37,935 bases of DNA. Source: Saccharofermentans sp. GTDB lineage: Bacteria; Bacillota; Clostridia; Saccharofermentanales; Saccharofermentanaceae. A program made the position numbers and the translations under genes. Below, one piece after another: positions 6,782-15,248 of this stretch (the stretch's first letter is position 1; every line of letters starts with the position of its first letter). Location of the stretch: assembly GCA_024684815.1 (NCBI GenBank), contig JAIKWL010000015.1, positions 1 through 37,935 on the forward strand, given 5' to 3'. The notes beneath the pieces were generated by a model that did no database searches, had not been told where the DNA came from, and saw only the letters and a program-made list of their open reading frames with translations.

Positions 6782-9064
6782 ATGCGTACCGGTAAAAGAT
6801 TGATCGTTTCACTTTTAGCGGCAGTGATGATGACAGTTTCATTGTCTTTATCTGTTTTGGCGGACTCCGAGGTTTATGACAGCGGTGTTTCCGACGGCTT
6901 CAGCTGGGAACATAACAGCCACAATGAATTGTTTATCAAAGCTGATGACAAAACAGAATTCATAAATCTAAATTATCTGTCTGGTAAGGAATTTATGAAT
7001 GATGAAAATCTGACGGTAATCATTTTTTATCAGAGCATTATCAATAAGAGTTATTCGTTTTACGGTGCGGGCTGCAAAGCACACGAGGTAGTTTTCAAGA
7101 CATTTGATACTAATGCTGTCAAAGATCTTGTAGTATCCGGATTCCCGAACCTTAAAACGGTGGAAACCAATGAAGATAATTCTCAGAACTGTCTGAACGT
7201 CGGATACATCTCGAAGATCGAAAATCTGTATTTTACTACTGATTCTGTAAATCTGTCTTTCCTTGATAGTTCGGATTACAAGCTGAAAGTAATGAATACA
7301 CATCTGCAGAGTTTTAATGAACCTACGAATGTTACGATCGGCAAAAATGCAGGCAATGTCAGCATTTCATCTTCAAAAGTGACATCTGCCACTATTGAAG
7401 ACGGCAGGACATATCTCAGCCGCGGACAGTTTATCAATTGCTCAAATCTTACAAGCGTAACGATACCGTCTTCGGTTACTTCGATTGCTTATGCTTCTTT
7501 CTTCGGCTGCAAGAAGCTGACATCGGTAGCTCTTCCTTCCGGATTGAAACATCTCGGTCCGAAGGCATTCACGGATTCCGGACTGGAATCGATCACTCTT
7601 CCTTCAGGGATCACACGGATCGAATACGATACATTCTGGGGATGTAAAGCTCTTAAGTCAGTTACACTGCCTTCAGCTCTGGAAAGAATTGACCGGTTTG
7701 CATTCTATAATACGGGCATTTCTTCGATTACGATCCCTTCTACTGTAACAATCATGGAGTATGGTGCTTTCATGAAGTCAGCAGAACTTAAGACGGTTTC
7801 AATCCCGTCTTCAATAAAAACCATTGCTCCGTGTGCTTTCTTAAGCACAGGACTTGAAGCAGTATATATTCCTTCGGGAATCACAAAGGTGGAGTATGCT
7901 TCATTCTCTGGATGCGAAAGCCTTAAATCAGTTTCTCTTCCTGAATCTGTCGGTTTTATCGGTTCCTGTGCTTTCCAGGGTACGGCTATTGAATCGTTCA
8001 CGGTTCCTTCCACCGTACCGCAGCTCAAGATCAGAACATTCTTCGGCTGCAAGGATCTTAAGACAGTTAATATCCCGACCGGAGTTATTACCATTGCCGA
8101 AGATGCATTCGGCGATTGTTCCGCTCTTAAGGATGTTTATTATGCAGGCTCTCAGACTGAATTCGAGCAGATCGGCGTAACTCCCGGCAATGAGAAAAAG
8201 GTTGCAACAAAGACGATCTATGAAGTTTTCGGCAATGCTACGATCCACTTCGGTGAGCAGTCACCTGAAGGCTGGATCAAGGTTGACGGCAGCTGGCGTT
8301 ACTTCGAAAACGGCAAGATGGTAACCGTTTCCTGGAAAGAAATCGACGGCGCATGGTATTACTTCGATGAGATCGGAGAAATGCAGATCGACTGGTCACA
8401 GATAGGCGGTGCATGGTATTACTTCGGCGAGAACGGTGCCATGAGGACCGGCTGGCAGAAGATCGGCAGCGCCTGGTATTACTTTGGCGATAACGGTGCC
8501 ATGAGGACAGGATGGGTCAAGGTATCCGGGCTCTGGTATTATTTTGGCGATAACGGTGCCATGAGGACCGGCTGGCAGAAGATCAGCGGTTCATGGTATT
8601 TCTTCGGCAGCGACGGATCTATGAAGACCGGCTGGGCTCAGGACGGCGGCAACTGGTATTTCTTTGGTGATGATGGAATCATGAAGACCGGTTGGGTCAA
8701 GGATGGCGGCAAGTGGTATTATCTGGAATCTTCCGGAGTCATGAAGAAAGGCTGGATCCAGGACGGCGGCAAGTGGTATTACCTGGGATCTGACGGAGCC
8801 ATGAAGACCAGTGCCTGGGTTGAAGTTGACGGCAAGTGGTACTATTTCGATGCTTCAGGCGTAATGCAGGCTGACGGCTGGCTCAAGGTTGGCGGCAACT
8901 GGTATTACCTGAATGCGGATGGTTCGATGTTCACAGGCTGGAAGAAGATAGGAAACGACTGGTATTATTTCCAGCATAACGGTGTCATGGCTACAAGCCA
9001 GATAACGATCGAAGGCAGAGGCTATATCTTCGGTTCGGACGGCGTTTGCACCAATCCTTATTAA
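6782..9064 (+). CDS. Secreted BspA-type LRR protein with cell-wall-binding repeats (paralogue 1)
   Basis: A 760-residue surface protein. Residues 1-28 form a signal peptide (LIVSLLAAVMMTVSLSLSVLA, cleaved before DSEV). A 150-residue domain with FSWEHNSHNELFIKADD follows; it looks like the beta domain that often precedes bacterial LRRs. Residues ~200-460 hold about a dozen LRR_5 units of 22-23 residues (pattern LxSVTIPSSVTSIxxxAFxxC). Residues ~495-760 hold twelve aromatic repeats (GWQKIGSAWYYFGDNGAMRT type) and a capping half-repeat ending CTNPY. Such repeats bind choline-decorated teichoic acid or glucans in known families; the ligand here is unknown. The ribosome site GAGGAGG is strong. The gene is a close paralogue of the next one and probably mediates adhesion. 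Confidence 0.9.
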   Translation: MRTGKRLIVSLLAAVMMTVSLSLSVLADSEVYDSGVSDGFSWEHNSHNELFIKADDKTEFINLNYLSGKEFMNDENLTVIIFYQSIINKSYSFYGAGCKAHEVVFKTFDTNAVKDLVVSGFPNLKTVETNEDNSQNCLNVGYISKIENLYFTTDSVNLSFLDSSDYKLKVMNTHLQSFNEPTNVTIGKNAGNVSISSSKVTSATIEDGRTYLSRGQFINCSNLTSVTIPSSVTSIAYASFFGCKKLTSVALPSGLKHLGPKAFTDSGLESITLPSGITRIEYDTFWGCKALKSVTLPSALERIDRFAFYNTGISSITIPSTVTIMEYGAFMKSAELKTVSIPSSIKTIAPCAFLSTGLEAVYIPSGITKVEYASFSGCESLKSVSLPESVGFIGSCAFQGTAIESFTVPSTVPQLKIRTFFGCKDLKTVNIPTGVITIAEDAFGDCSALKDVYYAGSQTEFEQIGVTPGNEKKVATKTIYEVFGNATIHFGEQSPEGWIKVDGSWRYFENGKMVTVSWKEIDGAWYYFDEIGEMQIDWSQIGGAWYYFGENGAMRTGWQKIGSAWYYFGDNGAMRTGWVKVSGLWYYFGDNGAMRTGWQKISGSWYFFGSDGSMKTGWAQDGGNWYFFGDDGIMKTGWVKDGGKWYYLESSGVMKKGWIQDGGKWYYLGSDGAMKTSAWVEVDGKWYYFDASGVMQADGWLKVGGNWYYLNADGSMFTGWKKIGNDWYYFQHNGVMATSQITIEGRGYIFGSDGVCTNPY

Positions 9065-9132
9065 TATGGTTATCATTAAGAAGTTGTTTAGTCTTTAATT
9101 CTTCTTAAGAAAAATCTGATCAAAAACATAGA

Positions 9133-9168
9133 GACCGGGATCCGCTTAACACAGATCCCGGTCTTTTA
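9133..9168 (+). terminator. Rho-independent terminator
   Basis: GACCGGGATC (9133-9142) pairs perfectly with GATCCCGGTC (9154-9163) around an 11-base loop, followed by TTTTATT. It closes the first LRR gene. Confidence 0.9.
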
Positions 9169-9210
9169 TTCTGGAGTCTTGACTTGAGTCGGGTGCGCGA
9201 GACAATAAAC

Positions 9211-9227
9211 CACCCGTTTGACGGGTG
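9211..9227. other. Isolated short hairpin between the two LRR genes
   Basis: CACCCG (9211-9216) and CGGGTG (9222-9227) form a perfect six-pair stem with loop TTTGA, flanked by AAAC and ATTTTG. It lies after the strong terminator and before the next promoter. It may be a second weak terminator or the end hairpin of a lost small insertion element. Confidence 0.4.
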
Positions 9228-9248
9228 ATTTTGATTTCATTCGGGTAA

Positions 9249-9278
9249 CTGACACAGATATACATTTCATGTTATAGT
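9249..9278 (+). promoter_or_regulatory. Promoter of the second LRR gene
   Basis: CTGACA at 9249-9254 and TATAGT at 9273-9278 are separated by 18 bases, about 35 bases before the ATG. Confidence 0.5.
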
Positions 9279-9311
9279 AATCAAATCAAACTATTTTAAG
9301 GAGGGTGACTT

Positions 9312-11609
9312 ATGCGAAATCGTTTGAAATTTTTAAGTTCGGTTTTGGCAGCCATAATGATAATTACATCTATGTCATTAATGGTCTTTGCCGATTCTGA
9401 AGTTTGGGACAGTGGTACTGTCGAAGGCCGTTATGAGTGGGTTTACCAAAGTAACGATCAGTTATGGATATATCCAAATGACTCTGTTTACTGGGTAGAT
9501 CTCAGTTATATAGGGCAAAAAGGTTTTCTGCAGGATGAAAACCTTGCTGTTGTAGTCTATTATGAAAACATCACCGGAAAAAACTACGGAATTTACGGTT
9601 CAGGCTGCAAAGCGGATTATGTTTGCCTTAAGACATTTCAGCAAAATGTCGGTCTCGAATCACTGACAGTTTCCGCTTTCCCGAACATAAATATGGCAGC
9701 CAGTGATTGTTACAGCGGCTTGGACATAGCATATATAAAGTGGATCCACAAGTTGATTTTAAGCGGTTCGGATGAAATCAACATTGATTTTATTAATACC
9801 GATGGATACAAAAACAAAGTCGGAATGACAGAGATCAGGGGTTTCAATACTCCCACAACTCTTAATGTTCCCGGCAACCATCTTGTATCGTTCTACAGCA
9901 CAAATCTGGAAAAAGCTACGATGGACAATGAAAGAACGTTCGTTTCCAGGTTCATGTTTGCAAACTGCAAATCACTTAGTGAAGTTGAGATACCTTCTAC
10001 AGTAACCGGAATCGGTTATGCGGCATTTATGGGATGTAAGAATCTTAAGTCGGTAGATCTTCCTTCCGGATTGAAGAGTCTTGATCCTAAGGTATTTGCA
10101 ATGTCCGGAATAGACAATATAACTATTCCGTCAGGCGTTACAAAGATCCAATATGAGACGTTCGCAAGCTGCGCATCTCTTAAATCGGTTTCATTGCCTT
10201 CAAATCTGAAAGAGATTGGTAGAGAAGCTTTCTTTTTCTGCAACAGTCTCAAATCGATCTCCCTGCCCTCAGGCCTGGAAAAGATCGGTAAGTTCGCATT
10301 CTTTGAATCCGGATTAACATCCGTTACTATTCCTTCGAACGTTACGATCATGGAGTATGGTGCTTTCATGCATAGCAGTAATCTTAAGTCCGTAACACTC
10401 CCCGCAAGTTTAACCAGAATTGCTCCCTGCACATTTGCAGGCACCGGACTGGAGTCTGTAACAGTTCCTTCCGGTATTACAAAGGTTGAGTATGCATCTT
10501 TCGCTGATTGTAATAAGCTTACTTCGGTCAATCTTCCTGATACAGTGAATAGAATCGGTTCCTGCACATTCGGACATACATTTATCGAGACATTCCGCAT
10601 ACCGTCCAATGTTTCTGTTATCAAAGACCGTACTTTCTACTGCTGCAAGAACCTTCATAAGGTTTATGTTCCGGCAGGTGTAACAAGCATCTCCGAAGAT
10701 GCATTCCTCGGAGCAGATAAGATCAGTGATGTTTATTATGACGGCACAAAAGAAGATTTCGAGAAGATAGAGATCATGCCATCTTTCTATTACGGTGACA
10801 AGTTACAGGGTCTTTCTATCTATGAGGTCTTCAACAATGCTACGATCCACTTCTCCGATGATCCGGTTGAGCCGGAGAAAGGCTGGCAGGAAATTGACGG
10901 AGCATGGAAATACGTTGATGAGAACGGCGATTTCGCAGTCGGCTGGAAAGAGATAGACGGTGCATGGTATTACTTCGATACTACGGGTGTACTTCAGACC
11001 GGATGGACCAAGATAAACGGCGCCTGGTACTATTTTGGCGATAACGGTTCCTTGAAGACCGGCTGGCAGAAAGTAGACGGCGTCTGGTATTACCTGGGTT
11101 ATAACGGTTCCATGAGGACAGGATGGGTCAAGATATCAGGTCTCTGGTATTACTTCGGCGAGAACGGCGCCATGAGGACAAGCTGGCAGAAGCTTGACGG
11201 CAACTGGTACTTCTTCGGCAGTGACGGAGCTTTGAAGACCGGCTGGGCTCAGGACGGCGGCAAATGGTATTTCTTTGGTGATGACGGAATCATGAAGACC
11301 GGCTGGATCAAGGACGGCGGCAACTGGTATTATCTTGATGCTTCCGGCGCCATGAAGACAGGCTGGCTCAAGCACGGCGATGAATGGTATTACCTTGATT
11401 CCTCCGGCGTCATGAAGTCCGGCTGCTGGATCCAGGACGGAGGCAAGTGGTATTACCTGGACAATAACGGAGCTATGCATACCGGCTGGCTGAATCTCAG
11501 CAATACATGGTATTTCCTTGATGAAAACGGTGTCATGGTAACAGGCTCAAAGACGATCAACGGAAAGACATACATTTTCGATTCGAACGGAAAGTGCACA
11601 AATCCGTAA
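9312..11609 (+). CDS. Secreted BspA-type LRR protein with cell-wall-binding repeats (paralogue 2)
   Basis: A 765-residue protein with the same layout as its upstream neighbour: signal peptide (cleaved after VFA, before DSEVW), the pre-LRR domain (YEWVYQSNDQLWIYPNDS), LRR_5 units from about residue 205 to 500, then eleven aromatic repeats from residue ~523 and the end NGKCTNP. Several stretches are nearly identical in DNA to paralogue 1, for example the codons for IMEYGAFM (7750s and 10350s). This indicates a tandem duplication or later gene conversion. AAGGAGGG precedes the ATG. It differs from paralogue 1 by one or two extra LRR units and a slightly longer linker. The role is probably adhesion on the outer face of the wall. 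Confidence 0.9.
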   Translation: MRNRLKFLSSVLAAIMIITSMSLMVFADSEVWDSGTVEGRYEWVYQSNDQLWIYPNDSVYWVDLSYIGQKGFLQDENLAVVVYYENITGKNYGIYGSGCKADYVCLKTFQQNVGLESLTVSAFPNINMAASDCYSGLDIAYIKWIHKLILSGSDEINIDFINTDGYKNKVGMTEIRGFNTPTTLNVPGNHLVSFYSTNLEKATMDNERTFVSRFMFANCKSLSEVEIPSTVTGIGYAAFMGCKNLKSVDLPSGLKSLDPKVFAMSGIDNITIPSGVTKIQYETFASCASLKSVSLPSNLKEIGREAFFFCNSLKSISLPSGLEKIGKFAFFESGLTSVTIPSNVTIMEYGAFMHSSNLKSVTLPASLTRIAPCTFAGTGLESVTVPSGITKVEYASFADCNKLTSVNLPDTVNRIGSCTFGHTFIETFRIPSNVSVIKDRTFYCCKNLHKVYVPAGVTSISEDAFLGADKISDVYYDGTKEDFEKIEIMPSFYYGDKLQGLSIYEVFNNATIHFSDDPVEPEKGWQEIDGAWKYVDENGDFAVGWKEIDGAWYYFDTTGVLQTGWTKINGAWYYFGDNGSLKTGWQKVDGVWYYLGYNGSMRTGWVKISGLWYYFGENGAMRTSWQKLDGNWYFFGSDGALKTGWAQDGGKWYFFGDDGIMKTGWIKDGGNWYYLDASGAMKTGWLKHGDEWYYLDSSGVMKSGCWIQDGGKWYYLDNNGAMHTGWLNLSNTWYFLDENGVMVTGSKTINGKTYIFDSNGKCTNP

Positions 11610-11632
11610 TCTGAATTATTTAGTTTTTCGAA

Positions 11633-11680
11633 AAGGGTATATCCGAAGTCAGGTTGACTTAAGGATATGCCCTTTTTATT
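11633..11680 (+). terminator. Rho-independent terminator
   Basis: AAGGGTATATCC (11633-11644) pairs with GGATATGCCCTT (11663-11674), one G-T pair included, followed by TTT ATTT. It separates the LRR gene from the peptidase gene. Confidence 0.85.
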
Positions 11681-11779
11681 TCATAAAGGTACGCTCTTTT
11701 TGCCTTAATTACGGTTTCGATAAATGTTAAACTAAAACATATCCTCAATTGATCATTCCTGTTTTCGAGGTAATTAGTT

Positions 11780-13093
11780 ATGACTATATTCAGAAAGATA
11801 ATATCTGCCGCAATGGCATTTGCCGTGACAACAGGCATACTTGCATGCCCTGTCACTGCCGATTCCGAGAAAGAGTTCACCAGGTATTCGGGTGTTCAGA
11901 TCATCGATGAATTCCTTAATGACGAGAGATGGGCGGAAGGTGTCTCCTGGAACAGCTCCCAGGGTACCAAGCTTGCTCCGAAAGGATCGACAGGATGCTG
12001 CGCATATGTATGCGATTACACCAAATACTGCTTCGGATATGACAATCCTTATAAAGGCGATTCCTACACCGACATCAATGAATGCAGAGTCGGCGATGTA
12101 ATCACTACGGGAAACAAGAAGACCGGTTCTGTCGGACACTGGGCGATCATCATCAAGCGTGACGGTGACGATCTTACTATCGCTGAAGGAAACGCCATGG
12201 ACCAGGTCCTTATGGAAAGGATCTTTACGATCAACAGGGAAGAGAACAGATTTAACGGAGACAGGGATACAAGAAACTTCCTTAAGGGTTACCATTTCCT
12301 GCCGCTGGTTACAGGCTGGCAGTGCGAAGACGAAAGATGGTTCTACCTGGATAAGTATGGTGTAAGGGTCAAAGGCTGGCAGGAGATCTACGGCAACTGG
12401 TATTTCTTTGACAGTGATACCAGTATGCTGACAGGCTGGCAGGAGCTGAACCGTGAGATGGTATTTGTCGACGACGGATCTTTCTTCGGTAAATGGATCG
12501 AGACGGGTGACTGGTATTACTTCGGCGGCAACGGTGTTATGAGGACCGGATGGCAGCAGGTCGGATCCGACTGGTACTACTTCGGCGGCAACGGCATCAT
12601 GAGGAAAAGCTGGCAAAGCGTTGACGGCAAGTGGTATTACTTCGGTGAGAGCGGCACGATGAAGAAGAACTGGCAGAGTGCCGGCGGCAAATGGTATTAC
12701 ATGGGCGGCAACGGGATCATGAGGACCGGCTGGCAGAATGTCGACGGCAAATGGTATTACTTTGCAGATGACGGCATCATGAGAACCGGCTGGCAGCAGG
12801 CAGGATCTGACTGGTACTACATGGGCAGCAACGGTGTCATGAGGACAGGCTGGCAGCAGATCGGGTCTGACTGGTATTACTTCGGTTCGAGCGGCACTAT
12901 GAAGAAGAGCTGGCAGAGTGTCGGCGGCAAGTGGTATTACCTGGGCGGCAACGGTGTCATGAGAACAGGCTGGCAGAATGTTGACGGCAAATGGTATTAT
13001 CTGGAATCTTCCGGTGTTATGGTAACCGGAACTAAGACTATCGGCGGCAAGCAGTATAACTTTACTTCGGGCGGAGTCTGCACTAACCCATAA
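11780..13093 (+). CDS. Secreted CHAP/NlpC-like cysteine peptidase with cell-wall-binding repeats
   Basis: A 437-residue protein. The signal peptide ends near residue 27 (CPVTA, then DSEKEF). Residues ~35-175 form a papain-like amidase domain of the CHAP or NlpC/P60 type. The nucleophile is Cys73 or Cys74 in STGCCAYVCDYTKY, the histidine is His120 in GSVGHWAII, and the polar third residue probably lies in TIAEGN. Twelve aromatic repeats follow from residue ~178 (third one degraded: ELNREMVFV), then a cap ending CTNP. This layout is that of peptidoglycan hydrolases that hold on to wall polymers, and I infer cleavage of peptide cross-bridges in the cell's own wall. A GAGG ribosome site precedes the ATG at about the usual distance. 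Confidence 0.8.
   Translation: MTIFRKIISAAMAFAVTTGILACPVTADSEKEFTRYSGVQIIDEFLNDERWAEGVSWNSSQGTKLAPKGSTGCCAYVCDYTKYCFGYDNPYKGDSYTDINECRVGDVITTGNKKTGSVGHWAIIIKRDGDDLTIAEGNAMDQVLMERIFTINREENRFNGDRDTRNFLKGYHFLPLVTGWQCEDERWFYLDKYGVRVKGWQEIYGNWYFFDSDTSMLTGWQELNREMVFVDDGSFFGKWIETGDWYYFGGNGVMRTGWQQVGSDWYYFGGNGIMRKSWQSVDGKWYYFGESGTMKKNWQSAGGKWYYMGGNGIMRTGWQNVDGKWYYFADDGIMRTGWQQAGSDWYYMGSNGVMRTGWQQIGSDWYYFGSSGTMKKSWQSVGGKWYYLGGNGVMRTGWQNVDGKWYYLESSGVMVTGTKTIGGKQYNFTSGGVCTNP
12510..13040 (+). repeat. In-register 60-bp coding repeat array
   Basis: Nine successive 60-bp units encode the 20-residue pattern GWQxxGxxWYYFGGNGxMRT without any length change. The codons for GGCAAGTGGTATTAC and ATGAGGACCGGCTGGCAG are kept from unit to unit. 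Similar arrays end the other seven genes of the locus at 6782-25555. Confidence 0.8.
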
Positions 13094-13207
13094 AGTCCGG
13101 AAATCACATTTAGAATTTTTTTCGCACGCAGAAAAGATGTTTTTGCGCACATTGAAATGCCGTTATGCTAAATAACTCGAAAAAAACCTCCTTGTAGTTT
13201 TTTATGG

Positions 13208-13216
13208 TGATAAAAT
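13208..13216 (+). promoter_or_regulatory. Candidate extended -10 element
   Basis: TGATAAAAT about 30 bases upstream of the ATG at 13248, the same nonamer as before the genes at 6782 and 22115. No clear -35 box is seen. Confidence 0.35.
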
Positions 13217-13247
13217 TAAATTGTTATTCTATCCCGGAGGTGAGCAT

Positions 13248-15167
13248 ATGCGAACACGTTTGAAACTATTCAGTTCGGTTATTGCAGCGATAATGATCCT
13301 TACATCATTTTCACTGATCGTTTCTGCCGACACCACTGTATATGCGGAGGGCAGCAACAGTTATTTCGATTGGTTATTGTATGAAGACGGTCTGCTTGAT
13401 GTATACTGCAAACCGACACAGCAAACCAGTTGGGGTTCTACTTACAGCAATACGTCTTTTTATCTTGCAACTTATGTCAGCGAGGAAAATCTTAACCGGG
13501 TCAGCACGGTAAGATTTGATATTTCAGATCTTAATAGTGAAAGCTGGTTATCTTTTTACGGCGGAAAATGCAAAGCCACAATGGTTATTTTCGTTGGTCC
13601 TGAAAATACCTCATACAAGAGTATTTCGCTTAATGGATTTCCGGAAGTCGTAAACGGTGAAAATATCTTTTTCCCGAAAGGGGCATCTTTCAAGAGTTTG
13701 TCTTTTGAAGGGTTCGGCATCAAGTCTTTTGATTTTCTTAAGGATATCAGTACTTATTCTTTATCTGTCGGGAGATTCGACAGTTTAGAGAACGCGGTCC
13801 TTCCGGAAGGCGCTCAGACATTAAGTTTGTATTCGTGCAAAAACCTTAAAAAACTTGTATTACCCGACAAGATACAGCGTGTGGAATTAAGCAGACTTCC
13901 TTTGTTGACAGAATATAATTATCCCAGATATATAAAGGAATTTTATTGGGATATAGACAGTGTTAAGGAAATAACAGTTCCCTATTACGGACGCTATTTT
14001 TTCAATGGAGATATGCTTGAAAAAGCTGAACTTGCATACGGCAGGACCAACATAAATGAAAGGATGTTTGCATACTGCACGTCACTTAACAATGTCATCA
14101 TTCCTGATACGGTTACCACTATCGAATACAATGCATTTGCCTGGTGTGATAATCTCAAATCCGTAAATCTTCCCGATTCGATCACATCCATCTACAAACG
14201 TGCTTTCAGAGGTTCGGGACTGACCTCTGTAAAGATCCCTTCAGGTGTTACAAAACTGGAATATGGCGTTTTCCTTGATTGTGAGGATCTGCAGAGCGTT
14301 TATATCCCGAAGAGCGTTACATCCATCGATTGTGGAGCTTTTACCCACTGCGAATCCCTGAAGACCGTTAATTACGGCGGCACCAAAGCGGATTGGGAAA
14401 AGATAATGATCGATGATTACTGGGGCGATGGTTACAACGGCACACTGTATGATGTCTTTGCAGGAGCCACTATTAATTTCAGTTCCTCTCTTAAGACAGG
14501 ATGGGTCAAGAACGGCAACGACTGGAACTATTATGATGACTCAGGCAGAATGGTTACAGGCTGGTTTAAGATAGACGGCGAATGGTATCTTTTCGATTCA
14601 AAGGGTGCCATGCTCAAGGACTGGCAGAAATCCGGCAGTGACTGGTATTACCTGGGCGGCAACGGTGTCATGAGGACAGGATGGCAGCTGGTGGGATCCG
14701 ACTGGTATTATTTCGGTGACAGCGGTGTTATGAGAGCAGGCTGGCAGATCGTTGACGGCAAGTGGTATTACTTTGGCGGCAACGGGATCATGAGGACCGG
14801 CTGGCAGTCTGTAGGCGGTAAGTGGTATTACTTTACAGGCAGCGGAGCAATGGTGACCGGCTGGAATCAGCTTGGCGGTACCTGGTATTATTTTGAATCT
14901 TCGGGAGCAATGAAGACCGGATGGTATCAGTCAGGAAGCACCTGGTATTACTTTGGTGATTCCGGCTCAATGAAGACCGGCTGGCAGCTTGCCGGCGGCA
15001 AGTGGTATTACTTCAGAGACAGCGGAGCTATGGCAACAGGCTGGCTGCAGATAGGCAGCACATGGTATTACCTGGATCCTTCCTCCGGTGCGATGGTAAC
15101 CGGAACAAGGACGATCGGCGGCAAGGATTATAACTTCGATTCGAGCGGCAAGTGCACGAATCCGTAA
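13248..15167 (+). CDS. Secreted LRR protein with cell-wall-binding repeats (paralogue 3)
   Basis: A 639-residue protein. I start it at ATG 13248, seven bases after CGGAGGT. The signal peptide reads LFSSVIAAIMILTSFSLIVSA, close to that of paralogue 2. The pre-LRR domain (FDWLLYEDGLLDVYCKP) is followed by an irregular region with atypical leucine-rich units (residues ~130-260). Only about five regular LRR_5 units follow (CTSLNNVIIPDTVTTIEYNA onward), fewer than in its paralogues. Ten aromatic repeats run from residue ~419 and end in SGKCTNP. The adhesive face is therefore smaller and more divergent while the wall anchor is conserved. Confidence 0.88.
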   Translation: MRTRLKLFSSVIAAIMILTSFSLIVSADTTVYAEGSNSYFDWLLYEDGLLDVYCKPTQQTSWGSTYSNTSFYLATYVSEENLNRVSTVRFDISDLNSESWLSFYGGKCKATMVIFVGPENTSYKSISLNGFPEVVNGENIFFPKGASFKSLSFEGFGIKSFDFLKDISTYSLSVGRFDSLENAVLPEGAQTLSLYSCKNLKKLVLPDKIQRVELSRLPLLTEYNYPRYIKEFYWDIDSVKEITVPYYGRYFFNGDMLEKAELAYGRTNINERMFAYCTSLNNVIIPDTVTTIEYNAFAWCDNLKSVNLPDSITSIYKRAFRGSGLTSVKIPSGVTKLEYGVFLDCEDLQSVYIPKSVTSIDCGAFTHCESLKTVNYGGTKADWEKIMIDDYWGDGYNGTLYDVFAGATINFSSSLKTGWVKNGNDWNYYDDSGRMVTGWFKIDGEWYLFDSKGAMLKDWQKSGSDWYYLGGNGVMRTGWQLVGSDWYYFGDSGVMRAGWQIVDGKWYYFGGNGIMRTGWQSVGGKWYYFTGSGAMVTGWNQLGGTWYYFESSGAMKTGWYQSGSTWYYFGDSGSMKTGWQLAGGKWYYFRDSGAMATGWLQIGSTWYYLDPSSGAMVTGTRTIGGKDYNFDSSGKCTNP

Positions 15168-15196
15168 TGATTCCATATTGCGGAAAGCTTATTTCG

Positions 15197-15232
15197 GGGG
15201 CGGGCCTTATCAAAGGGAACCGCCCCTGTTTT
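15197..15232 (+). terminator. Rho-independent terminator
   Basis: GGGGCGG (15197-15203) pairs with CCGCCCC (15220-15226), then TGTTTTA. It ends paralogue 3 and lies immediately before the -10 box of the polymerase-like gene. Confidence 0.85.
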
Positions 15233-15234
15233 AT

Positions 15235-15242
15235 GCTATAAT
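15235..15242 (+). promoter_or_regulatory. Extended -10 box placed to give a leaderless transcript
   Basis: TGCTATAAT, with the hexamer at 15237-15242, lies six bases before the ATG at 15249. Transcription would begin at or very near the A of the start codon. No ribosome binding site precedes this ATG. There is no -35 match at 17 bases, where the terminator stem lies. Confidence 0.45.
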
Positions 15243-15248
15243 CTCGTT

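Noticed and set aside
12510..13040. Regular 60-bp repeats resembling a repeat array such as CRISPR
   Set aside because: The repeats are continuous coding sequence for a 20-residue wall-binding motif, with no unique spacers and no cas genes.
11774..13150. Long open frame on the minus strand (458 codons) opposite the CHAP protein gene
   Set aside because: It arises from the codon pattern of the repeats. It has no ribosome site and its translation is low-complexity (VAAEVIPV-like) repeats.
13094..13180. Possible terminator after the CHAP protein gene
   Set aside because: The GCGC-containing stretch with T runs does not form a convincing stem followed by a T tract.
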